Below, piece after piece: positions 1-6,043 of a DNA stretch of 7,040 bases (position 1 is its first letter; every line of letters starts with the position of its first letter). The translations under genes and the position numbers were made by a program. The notes beneath the pieces are model-generated. The model ran no database searches and was not told the origin of the DNA. It saw only the letters and a list, made by a program, of their open reading frames with translations. The stretch covers positions 1-7,040 of the forward strand of contig CATWUX010000122.1 in the NCBI GenBank assembly GCA_958354085.1, read 5' to 3'. This DNA comes from an uncultured Oscillospiraceae bacterium (GTDB lineage Bacteria; Bacillota; Clostridia; Oscillospirales; Acutalibacteraceae).

Positions 1-1638
1 TTCAATCTCGCGGAGGTGTGCGAGACGACGATCGCTCTGATGAAGGATCCGGATCACGATATCCTGTCCACGCTCAAAGCGCCGGATTTCCCCGGCGGCG
101 GTCTGATCGTGTATTCGCGTGAGGAACTGGAAAAGGTATACGAGAGCGGACGCGGCAGCATTAAGGTGCGTGCGGTATACAGCTACGACAAGGCCGCCAA
201 CTGTATTGACATCACGCAAATTCCGCCTACGACCACGGTTGAGGCGATTATCGCGAAAATGGTCGAGCTGGTGAAAAGCGGTAAGATTCGTGAAATTTCC
301 GACGTGCGCAATGAGATCGGTTTGAACGGCTTGAAAATTACGATCGACCTGAAACGGGGCGTGGACCCGGACAAGCTGATGAACCGTCTGTTCGCCATGA
401 CGCCGCTGCAGGACAGCTTTTCCTGTAACTTCAACTTGCTGATTGCCGGTGTGCCGCAGGTGCTCAGCGTGCGTCGGATCCTGGAGGAATGGACCGCGTT
501 CCGTATGGAGTGTGTCCGCCGCCGGGTGTATTTTGATCTGCAAAAGGCGAAGGAAAAGCTGCATCTTCTCAAGGGCTTGGCAAAAATTTTGCTGGACATC
601 GACAAAGCGATCCGGATTATCCGCGCGACAGAGGAAGAGGCGGAAGTTATCCCCAACCTGATGATCGGTTTCGGAATCGACGAGATTCAGGCGGAATACG
701 TCGCGGAGATCAAGCTGCGCCACTTAAATCGTGAATACATCCTCAAGCGTACCGCCGAGATTGAAAAGCTGGAAGCGGACATCGCCGAGATGGAAAGCAT
801 TCTCAAAAGCGCCGCCAAGGTGCGCAGCATCATCGTGTCCGAATTGCAGGACGTGGTGAAAAAGTACGGACAGCCCCGCCGCAGTCAACTGATCTACGCC
901 GCGGATATTGCGGAAGCGGCCGCGGATGAGGCGGAGGAGATTCCGGACTATCCCTGCACCTTTTTCTTTACAGCGGACGGCTATTTTAAGAAGATCACGC
1001 CGCAGTCGTTGCGCATGAGCGGGGAGCATAAGCTCAAAGAGGGTGATCGGATCATCCAGACCGTGGAAGCCAGCAACAACCGTGATTTGCTGTTTTTCAC
1101 CAACACCGGCACGGTGTATAAAGCGAAGGCGAGCGATTTCGGCGATACCAAGGCCAGCGTGATGGGCGATTATGTGGCGACGAAGCTGGGCTTTGACGAG
1201 GGCGAGAGCGCGGTCTATATGGTGGTAACCGCGGATTACAGCGGCTATATGCTGTTTGTGTTTGAAAACGGTAAGATCGCCAAGGTCGAATTATCCTCTT
1301 ATGCGACCAAGACCAACCGCCGCAAGCTGGTGGGGGCGTATTCGGATAAGATACCGTGTGTAGCGATTTTGCATATTCCTGAGGACGGCGAATTCATGCT
1401 GACCTCGACCTCCGGACGGATGCTGTTAGTGCATACCGGTGCGATCGCCGCCAAAACCACACGCAACACGATCGGTGTGCAGGTGATGACGCTCAAGGGG
1501 CGTCACACGGTGAAGAGCGTGGAGCCGTTCCGCGAGGATATGGTGGTCAAAGCGAACCGCTATCGTACCAAATCACTGCCTGCCGCTGGGGCGATGCCTG
1601 CCGCCGAGGATATCGGAGAGCAGCTGACGCTGGAATAA
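1..1638 (+). CDS. parC: Type IIA DNA topoisomerase subunit A, ParC-like (5' end outside window)
   Basis: This is the C-terminal 545 residues of the DNA-cleaving subunit of topoisomerase IV or a gyrase-like enzyme, which passes one duplex through another to decatenate or relax DNA. The frame is open from base 1. It enters at FNLAEVCETTIALM, which matches the region just after the conserved IPPHN motif of GyrA/ParC, so roughly the first 170-200 residues, including the catalytic tyrosine, lie upstream. Visible parts are the tower with PDFPGGG (residues 28-34 of the fragment), the long coiled-coil arm (about 155-300) and a beta-pinwheel C-terminal domain (about 318-515). I see no QRRGGKG-type GyrA box, which argues for topoisomerase IV rather than supercoiling gyrase. 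Many Clostridia carry such a protein annotated simply as 'GyrA-like'. The family is certain; the ParC/GyrA choice is moderate. It ends TTE-free at LTLE with TAA. Confidence 0.9.
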   Translation, partial: FNLAEVCETTIALMKDPDHDILSTLKAPDFPGGGLIVYSREELEKVYESGRGSIKVRAVYSYDKAANCIDITQIPPTTTVEAIIAKMVELVKSGKIREISDVRNEIGLNGLKITIDLKRGVDPDKLMNRLFAMTPLQDSFSCNFNLLIAGVPQVLSVRRILEEWTAFRMECVRRRVYFDLQKAKEKLHLLKGLAKILLDIDKAIRIIRATEEEAEVIPNLMIGFGIDEIQAEYVAEIKLRHLNREYILKRTAEIEKLEADIAEMESILKSAAKVRSIIVSELQDVVKKYGQPRRSQLIYAADIAEAAADEAEEIPDYPCTFFFTADGYFKKITPQSLRMSGEHKLKEGDRIIQTVEASNNRDLLFFTNTGTVYKAKASDFGDTKASVMGDYVATKLGFDEGESAVYMVVTADYSGYMLFVFENGKIAKVELSSYATKTNRRKLVGAYSDKIPCVAILHIPEDGEFMLTSTSGRMLLVHTGAIAAKTTRNTIGVQVMTLKGRHTVKSVEPFREDMVVKANRYRTKSLPAAGAMPAAEDIGEQLTLE

Positions 1639-1671
1639 TGGGCGAAAAGTGATTTTCGGGAAAAAGAAAAC

Positions 1672-1718
1672 CGCTGCCGGACGGAGTGTACCCGAACGAT
1701 AGCGGTGATCCGGCAGCG
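1672..1718 (-). terminator. Perfect 10-bp hairpin with T-rich tail on the minus strand
   Basis: Bases 1672-1681 (cgctgccgga) and 1709-1718 (tccggcagcg) are exact inverted repeats around a 27-base loop. On the plus strand no T run follows. On the minus strand the stem is followed directly by a T-rich run (complement of 1658-1670, reading gttttcttttt). The geometry therefore fits an intrinsic terminator for a minus-strand transcript. The loop is long for a terminator but can fold further (cgg/ccg pairs). No minus-strand gene is evident to the right, so the structure may instead mark the 3' end of the parC message or belong to a small RNA. Confidence 0.45.
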
Positions 1719-1767
1719 CAGTTACAGCAAACGCAAGGTAAATGTATCTGGTGCCGAGGTTAGATTA

Positions 1768-1800
1768 CCCGCAAGCGGTGTGAAAAATACGCTTGCCGGG
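1768..1800. repeat. Inverted repeat with one-base bulge in the parC-secG gap
   Basis: The left arm is cccgcaagcg (1768-1777). The right arm is cgcttgccggg (1790-1800), giving a ten-pair stem with one extra C and a 12-base A-rich loop. Neither strand has a clear T run next to it, so it is not a normal intrinsic terminator. It could be the 5' stem of a minus-strand RNA ending at the 1672-1718 hairpin, or an untranslated-region fold. No function is claimed. Confidence 0.5.
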
Positions 1801-1840
1801 AAAAAATTTCGGGTTTTGGAATTTTGGGCAAAAAATCGGC

Positions 1841-1882
1841 TTGCATTCGTTGACGGTTTGTGGTAGTATATTAAGGTATAAT
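1841..1882 (+). promoter_or_regulatory. Probable sigma-A promoter region for secG
   Basis: This AT-rich stretch lies just upstream of secG and holds two overlapping candidates. One is TTGCAT (1841-1846), a 17-base spacer, then TAGTAT (1864-1869) preceded by the extended element TGG. The other is TTGACG (1850-1855) with a perfect TATAAT (1877-1882), whose 21-base spacing is too long for comfort. The perfect -10 box would place the start near 1889, leaving a leader of about 22 bases. The sequence cannot decide between them. Confidence 0.5.
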
Positions 1883-1898
1883 TTCGCTATAATATCTT

Positions 1899-1904
1899 GG
1901 AGGG
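1899..1904 (+). promoter_or_regulatory. Ribosome binding site that sets the secG start
   Basis: GGAGGG sits seven bases before ATG 1912. It rules out the longer in-frame TTG at 1897, which overlaps the ribosome site itself. Confidence 0.85.
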
Positions 1905-1911
1905 ACATAGA

Positions 1912-2163
1912 ATGTCGGTTTGGGAAATTGTAATTGGTATTATTCTGATCGTGTTTTCGTTGCTGATCATCGCCGTCGTGCTGCTGCAGGAAGGACGTCA
2001 GGCGAATTTGGGTGCGATTTCGGGCGCGGCCGATTCCTTTATGGAAAAAGGAAAAGCGCGCACGTTGGATGCGATTCTGGCCAAATGGACAAAGGTGATC
2101 GCGATTACGTTTTTCGTGCTGGTATTTGCCGGCATGATGATCACGCGTTTTCTGGGCGCATAA
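1912..2163 (+). CDS. secG: Preprotein translocase subunit SecG
   Basis: SecG is the small auxiliary membrane subunit of the SecYEG channel and helps SecA-driven export. The 83-residue product is the usual length. It has two hydrophobic helices (about 4-24 and 60-80) separated by the family's signature cytoplasmic loop, with LLQEGRQANLGAISGAA at 26-42 followed by a basic KGKARTLDAILAKWTKV stretch. The start is ATG 1912, seven bases after GGAGGG. It begins after a probable promoter and is closed by a terminator-like hairpin at 2195-2252, so it may be largely monocistronic. rnr follows in the same direction, as in many Firmicutes. Identification is secure from the loop motif, topology, size and neighbour. 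Confidence 0.95.
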   Translation: MSVWEIVIGIILIVFSLLIIAVVLLQEGRQANLGAISGAADSFMEKGKARTLDAILAKWTKVIAITFFVLVFAGMMITRFLGA

Positions 2164-2194
2164 AGGCCCTTTGGACAAAACAGAACGGAATCTC

Positions 2195-2252
2195 GCCCTG
2201 CTCGATGCGGAGTTTTGCTCCGGATCGGCAGGGCATTTCTTTTCTTATTCTC
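2195..2252 (+). terminator. Intrinsic terminator between secG and rnr
   Basis: The hairpin spans 2195-2234. Its base is gccctgc/gcagggc (seven pairs), then a bulged T, cgat/atcg, one G-G mismatch, and cggag/ctccg closing on the loop ttttg. A T-rich run (atttcttttcttattc) follows immediately. It probably ends the secG message. Since rnr begins only 23 bases later with no clear promoter of its own, partial read-through may feed rnr, making this an attenuator-like step. Confidence 0.75.
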
Positions 2253-2275
2253 TCCGACATAAGGAGGATTTATAG

Positions 2276-4387
2276 ATGAAAAAATTGGATTTTCGTCCGC
2301 AAATTCTGCATCAGCTTCGCCGCTCTGCCAAACCGCTGTCCGCGGATATGCTGGCTTCGCTGCTCCGGATAAAAAAGGGGGAACGCGCTCGCTTTTTGCT
2401 GTCGCTGAAGGCGCTGGAGGATGCGGGAGAGCTGACGCGCAATAAAAAAGGCAAATATGTACGGGATGAGACGGCCGATTGTCTGCGTGCGCGGGTGATC
2501 TCGCTGTCCGAAGGCTTTGGGTTTGTGCATCTGGAAAAAGAGGACACGGATTGCTTTATTCCGGGCCGTTACCTGCAGGATGCGCTGCCGGGCGACATCG
2601 TTTTGGTGCGGGTGGAACGCACGGATGCGCGCGGTCCGCAGGGCGAGATCGTGCGTATAGAGGAAGCCGGGCAGAGGCTATACAGCGGACGGCTTCGTCC
2701 TGCGGAATACGGGCATTTCGAGGTTGTGCCGGACAGTATGATCCGTTTTCCGTTACCTGTACGCCGATCCGGCATTGGCAATGCGCGGGAAAACGATAAG
2801 GTGCGTTTTTCCGTGGAGCGTAACCGGCACGGCGAATGGATTGCGAGCGTGGTCACTTCCTACGGCAGTGCCGACAGCGCTCGCGTGTGCGCGGACGCAA
2901 TCGTGGACACGATGGGGATTCCCACGGAGTTCCCGGCGGAGGTGCTGGAGCAGGCGGAAAGGTTGGCAAGCGATGGCGTAACGGACAAGGATCTGCGCGG
3001 ACGCGAGGATTTTCGCGAACGTTGTATTTTTACGATTGACGGGCAGGACGCCAAAGATCTGGACGATGCGGTCTCGTTGGAACCGGCCGGTGACGGCTGG
3101 CTGCTGGGGGTGCATATTGCCGATGTATCCCGGTATGTCCGTTACAACTCGCCTCTGGACGTGCAGGCGCGGGAACGCGGCACATCGGTCTATTTTGCCG
3201 ACCGTGTGATTCCGATGCTGCCGGAAGCGTTATCCAACGGTATCTGCTCACTGAACGCCGGCACGGACAAGCTGACTCTGTCCGCTTTGCTGACGTTGGA
3301 CAAAAAAGGCGAATGCCGGAATGTGAAGGTGGTAAAATCCGTTATCCGTTCCCGCGTACGCGGCGTATACAGCGAGATCAACGACCTGTTTCAAAATACG
3401 GCATCCGCTGAGGTGCGGGAAAAATACGCGCCTGTGGCCGATACACTGCACGCTATGCGGGAGTTGGCGGCACAGCTGCGCGAGATAGGAAACCGGCGCG
3501 GTACGCTGGATTTGATCAGCCATGAAGCGCAGTTTGTGCTGGATGAAGCCGGCGCACCGGCCGCGATTTTTCCGCGCGTGACCGGCGAAGCGGAAGGGAT
3601 GATCGAGCAGTTTATGATTGCCGCGAACGTGGCGGTCGCCAAGCTGGCACGCGAGCGCAAGCTGCCGTTCATTTACCGTATTCATGAGCAGCCGAATGCG
3701 GAAAAGCTGAGTCTGCTGATAGAAACCGCACGGCAGTTGGGGCTAGAGGTGCCGCCGCAGGCGGAAAGCCTGGATCCGCTGGCGCTGCGGGAATTGATGG
3801 AAAATGCCCGCGATACGAAATATGCGCGGCTGGTGTCGGAGCGCTTACTGCGCGGCATGGCTAAGGCGCGGTATTCGCGGGATCCGCTGGGGCATTACGG
3901 GCTGGCACAGGCGGATTACTGCCATTTTACGTCGCCGATCCGCCGTTATCCGGATCTGGTGATCCATCGGATATTGTCTGATTATCTGGCGCATACGTCC
4001 AAAGCGCAGCTGTATGAGCGATACGGTGATTTTGTCGCCTCGGCGGCGGATACGTCTTCGGCCTGTGAAGTGCGCGCCATGACGGCGGAGCGCGACTGTG
4101 AGGCGTGCTATAAGGCGGAATATATGGCGGGCTATCTCGGACGGACGTTCACCGGTGTTGTCAGCTCAGTGACCGATTTCGGCGTTTATGTGGAACTGCC
4201 GAACACGGTAGAAGGGCTGATACGTCTGGAGGATCTGTCTGAGGAACCGCTGCGGTATGATGGGGTTGCCGCTCTTGTCAATGAGCTCGGAAAGAAAGTC
4301 GTGACGATTGGCGACGCTTTTGCCATACAGGTTGCCGCCTGTGATATTTCCACCGGCCGCATCCGTTTTCTTCCCGCCGCCCAATAA
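2276..4387 (+). CDS. rnr: Ribonuclease R (3'-5' exoribonuclease)
   Basis: RNase R degrades structured RNA processively from the 3' end and takes part in rRNA and mRNA quality control and in trans-translation. The 703-residue protein shows the full order: an N-terminal winged-helix region (about 1-65), two cold-shock OB domains (about 70-210, with GFGFVHLE at 80-87), the RNB catalytic domain (about 245-575) and a C-terminal S1 domain (about 621-699, GVVSSVTDFGVYVEL). The metal-binding motif TIDGQDAKDLDDAV is at 253-266, with D255, D261, D263 and D264 in the expected places. HFTSPIRRYPDLVIHR is at 550-565. The start ATG follows AAGGAGG (2261-2267). The protein ends right after S1, without the long lysine-rich tail seen in longer homologues. 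The usual smpB/ssrA partners do not follow. Confidence 0.97.
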   Translation: MKKLDFRPQILHQLRRSAKPLSADMLASLLRIKKGERARFLLSLKALEDAGELTRNKKGKYVRDETADCLRARVISLSEGFGFVHLEKEDTDCFIPGRYLQDALPGDIVLVRVERTDARGPQGEIVRIEEAGQRLYSGRLRPAEYGHFEVVPDSMIRFPLPVRRSGIGNARENDKVRFSVERNRHGEWIASVVTSYGSADSARVCADAIVDTMGIPTEFPAEVLEQAERLASDGVTDKDLRGREDFRERCIFTIDGQDAKDLDDAVSLEPAGDGWLLGVHIADVSRYVRYNSPLDVQARERGTSVYFADRVIPMLPEALSNGICSLNAGTDKLTLSALLTLDKKGECRNVKVVKSVIRSRVRGVYSEINDLFQNTASAEVREKYAPVADTLHAMRELAAQLREIGNRRGTLDLISHEAQFVLDEAGAPAAIFPRVTGEAEGMIEQFMIAANVAVAKLARERKLPFIYRIHEQPNAEKLSLLIETARQLGLEVPPQAESLDPLALRELMENARDTKYARLVSERLLRGMAKARYSRDPLGHYGLAQADYCHFTSPIRRYPDLVIHRILSDYLAHTSKAQLYERYGDFVASAADTSSACEVRAMTAERDCEACYKAEYMAGYLGRTFTGVVSSVTDFGVYVELPNTVEGLIRLEDLSEEPLRYDGVAALVNELGKKVVTIGDAFAIQVAACDISTGRIRFLPAAQ

Positions 4388-4410
4388 TCGGACGTTCGCT
4401 GATTAACCTG

Positions 4411-4440
4411 TAATATTCTGCCAATACTAAGCATACGATA
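4411..4440 (+). promoter_or_regulatory. Possible sigma-E (mother-cell sporulation) promoter before yaaL-bofA
   Basis: TAATATT (4411-4417) and CATACGAT (4432-4439) are separated by exactly 14 bases. The recalled Bacillus sigma-E consensus is a -35 ending in ATATT, about 14 bases, then CATACA-T. Here the ATATT core is intact and the -10 matches seven of eight positions. The extended reading CATACGATA also fits the sigma-K -10 pattern. No good sigma-A promoter is seen in this gap. Start would fall near 4447. Bacillus subtilis bofA is known to be sigma-E controlled, which supports the call, but short motifs can occur by chance. Confidence 0.45.
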
Positions 4441-4463
4441 TTTTTGGAAGGGCGGGAAATTGC

Positions 4464-4742
4464 ATGGACAGCGTTTTAAAACGGGCCATTTTGCGGGATG
4501 ATGAACAACCGAACGAGGTGCTCAGCGCCATTCGTGAGGTCTGCCGCCAGCTGGATAACGTCAATGCGCGATTTGCAATGGAAAGCGACGACGATCTGAT
4601 CGAGGCGTGCATCTATGAAATGGAAGCGCTGCGCGCGCGTTACCGATTCCTTCTTCGCAAGGCGAAGCTGGAGGGCGTAACTGCGAGAGGGGCGGAGCTT
4701 CGCGGCGCTGCCCCGTCTGAAGGCAGTGTGTACGAAGGATAA
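4464..4742 (+). CDS. yaaL: DUF2508 (YaaL-like) small protein
   Basis: The function of this family is unknown. The 92-residue protein carries the DUF2508 pattern at about 18-69: a helix with regularly spaced hydrophobics (VLSAIREVCRQLDNVNARF), then SDDDLIEACIYEMEALRARYRFLLRKAK. This resembles the family pattern 'A...F....DPDLID.AIY...A...RY..LL..AK'. It is soluble, helical and has no signal peptide. A GC-rich tail of about 22 residues follows the domain and has no obvious counterpart in the short Bacillus protein. The start ATG is preceded by GGAAGGGCGGG (4446-4456). bofA follows after 64 bases, the same pairing as yaaL-bofA downstream of recR in Bacillus, and this strengthens the call. The symbol is by analogy. 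Confidence 0.75.
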   Translation: MDSVLKRAILRDDEQPNEVLSAIREVCRQLDNVNARFAMESDDDLIEACIYEMEALRARYRFLLRKAKLEGVTARGAELRGAAPSEGSVYEG

Positions 4743-4787
4743 AAGACGTGCAAAGAAAGGAATACAAACCACCCAAGATCCCATTTT

Positions 4788-4795
4788 GAGAAAGG
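4788..4795 (+). promoter_or_regulatory. Ribosome binding site that supports the bofA start at 4807
   Basis: GAGAAAGG lies 11 bases before ATG 4807. It favours this start over the in-frame GTG at 4726, which overlaps the end of the previous gene and would add a 27-residue basic, non-conserved leader. Confidence 0.55.
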
Positions 4796-4806
4796 TCTGG
4801 TCGTTT

Positions 4807-5076
4807 ATGGATTTGTGGCTGTGTATTCTTTCCGGCGTACTGGCGGCGTGTGTAGTGGCGTCGGTCTGTGTTCCGTTGTTTCGTTCCGGAAAACCGGTGC
4901 GGGGCGCGGTGGGATCGGGCGTGCAGGGAATCTGCGCGCTGGCAGCCGTTAATGTGGCGGGAACCTTCACCGGCGTGTCGCTGGGGCTGAATCTGTTTTC
5001 CGCGCTGTGCTGTTTGGTGCTGGGCATTCCCGGCGTGGTGTCGCTGCTGATTTTAAAAATTTTGTTTAATACGTAA
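4807..5076 (+). CDS. bofA: BofA-family membrane protein (pro-sigma-K processing inhibitor-like)
   Basis: In Bacillus subtilis BofA sits in the outer forespore membrane with SpoIVFA and blocks the intramembrane protease SpoIVFB until forespore signals arrive, delaying sigma-K activation. The 89-residue protein from ATG 4807 matches the family's length. It has a hydrophobic N-terminal helix (3-25), a second hydrophobic segment (about 40-56) and the conserved C-terminal LNLFSALCCLVLGIPGV at 61-77, then a final hydrophobic stretch. N49 and N62 have the same spacing as the functionally important N48 and N61 of B. subtilis (recalled from the literature). S65 stands at the position of T64. It is co-directional with the yaaL-like gene. 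BofA relatives also occur in Clostridia lacking a clear sigma-K checkpoint, so the role here is inferred. Confidence 0.8.
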   Translation: MDLWLCILSGVLAACVVASVCVPLFRSGKPVRGAVGSGVQGICALAAVNVAGTFTGVSLGLNLFSALCCLVLGIPGVVSLLILKILFNT

Positions 5077-5113
5077 AAGGAACGCTCGACGGTCGTCGGG
5101 CGTTCCTTTTACG
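5072..5113 (+). terminator. Long bidirectional-type terminator overlapping the bofA stop codon
   Basis: A near-perfect 19-pair stem is formed by 5072-5090 and 5095-5113 with a GGTC tetraloop; one pair is a T-G wobble. The stem contains a run of A on the left and of T on the right, so it can act on either strand. The bofA stop TAA (5074-5076) lies in the left arm. It separates the yaaL-bofA unit from pgeF. Confidence 0.85.
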
Positions 5114-5128
5114 TACCGGCTTGCGGTG

Positions 5129-5157
5129 TTGCTTTTTGAACAAAAAAATGCTATACT
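5129..5157 (+). promoter_or_regulatory. Sigma-A promoter with extended -10 for pgeF
   Basis: TTGCTT (5129-5134), a 17-base spacer and TATACT (5152-5157) are preceded by TGC, an extended -10 element. Transcription would start near 5164. The ribosome site AAGGAGG (5174-5180) and ATG 5188 follow closely. Placement right after the bofA terminator makes this a convincing start of a new transcription unit. Confidence 0.75.
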
Positions 5158-5187
5158 GTTTCTCATCTTTGAAAAGGAGGCGGTCGG

Positions 5188-6036
5188 ATGCTGTTGCCGC
5201 AGACACGGACATTGTCGGTGCATACGGTGGGGGAACTGGTATATTATGCGTTTCCGGCACTGGAGGCGTTTCCGTTTGTGCGCCATGGGTTTTCCACGCG
5301 CCTTGGCGGTGTGAGCGAAGGCATCTACGCCAGCATGAATTTGAGCTTTACGCGTGGGGACGATCCCGAGAGAGTACGGGAAAATTTTGCGCGTTTTTGT
5401 CGGGCAATCGGTACGGATGCGGCCAATGTTGTGATTTCCGCGCAGGAACACCATACGGTGATCCACAATGCAACGACGGCGGATCGCGGCCGGGGTATTC
5501 TCTGGGAGCGCGGTTATACGGATGTGGACGGCTTGCTGACAGACGAACCGAACGTCGTGCTGTGTACGCAATATGCCGATTGCGTACCGCTCTTTTTTGT
5601 CGATCCGGTCAAGAGGGTGGTCGGTACTTCCCATTCCGGCTGGAAAGGGACGGTCGCCCGTATCGGTGCGGTAACGGTGGAACGGATGTGTCATGACTAT
5701 GGTTGTCGGCGGGAGGATATCCGTGCGGCGATCGGGCCGTCTATCGGCGCTTGCTGCTTTGAGGTGGATGCACCTGTTGCCGAGGCGTTTGCCCGCCTGG
5801 AAGAGTGCGGGGAAGAGTGTATTCGCCGCCGATCATCGGAAAAGTTTGATGTGGATCTGTGGGAAGTCAATCGCCGTATCCTGCTGAAAGCCGGCATACC
5901 GGTGGAACAGATCACCGTGACGGATCTGTGCACGCGCTGTCATCCGGATTTGTTCTGGTCGCATCGGGCAACGGGCAGTCAGCGGGGAAGTCTCGCCGGA
6001 TTTATCGCCATAGCGGACGAAAAAACAGAAGGATAG
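5188..6036 (+). CDS. pgeF: Peptidoglycan editing factor PgeF / LACC1-family purine nucleoside phosphorylase (YfiH/YlmD)
   Basis: Members of this family (formerly 'laccase domain' or polyphenol oxidase) have been shown to carry out adenosine and other purine nucleoside phosphorolysis/deamination. E. coli YfiH also affects misincorporated amino acids in peptidoglycan. The 282-residue protein is of normal length and cytoplasmic. Signature blocks are RHGFSTRLGGVSEG at 32-45, QEHHT at 86-90, ADCVPLFF at 130-137, SHSGWKGT at 148-155 and AIGPSIGACCFEV at 181-193. The zinc/catalytic triad is visible as H88 (the histidine of QxH), C132 and H149. The C-terminal block CHPDLFWSHR at 251-260 plus AGFI is also typical. 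The start is supported by AAGGAGG seven bases before ATG. It is probably cotranscribed with the next gene. Which activity it has here cannot be read from sequence. Confidence 0.95.
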   Translation: MLLPQTRTLSVHTVGELVYYAFPALEAFPFVRHGFSTRLGGVSEGIYASMNLSFTRGDDPERVRENFARFCRAIGTDAANVVISAQEHHTVIHNATTADRGRGILWERGYTDVDGLLTDEPNVVLCTQYADCVPLFFVDPVKRVVGTSHSGWKGTVARIGAVTVERMCHDYGCRREDIRAAIGPSIGACCFEVDAPVAEAFARLEECGEECIRRRSSEKFDVDLWEVNRRILLKAGIPVEQITVTDLCTRCHPDLFWSHRATGSQRGSLAGFIAIADEKTEG

Positions 6037-6043
6037 GGATTTC

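Noticed and set aside
1897..1911. Longer secG starting at TTG 1897
   Set aside because: The TTG overlaps the GGAGGG ribosome site that serves ATG 1912, and the extra residues are not family-like.
1639..1911. tRNA, SRP RNA, T-box or known riboswitch in the parC-secG gap
   Set aside because: I looked for cloverleaf arms, a TTC-type T loop, the SRP GGAAGG/AGCA loop core and T-box GGTGG on both strands and found none. Only the two hairpins and the promoter region are supported.
1765..2178. 137-codon minus-strand open frame across secG
   Set aside because: It is antisense to a clear secG and its promoter, with a low-complexity H/Q/N-rich translation and no motif.
4388..4463. smpB or tmRNA following rnr
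   Set aside because: The gap is only 76 bases and the next gene is DUF2508-like. No SmpB motifs occur anywhere in the window.
4726..4806. Longer bofA starting at GTG 4726
   Set aside because: It would add 27 basic, non-hydrophobic residues absent from BofA proteins. ATG 4807 gives the usual length and has its own ribosome site.
4476..5027. 183-codon minus-strand open frame
   Set aside because: It lies antisense to the yaaL-like and bofA-like genes, both of which have recognisable family patterns. Its own translation shows no domain-like pattern and no good ribosome site.
5053..5694. 213-codon minus-strand open frame
   Set aside because: It is antisense to pgeF, crosses the terminator and the pgeF promoter, and its composition is that of a shadow frame in GC-rich DNA.
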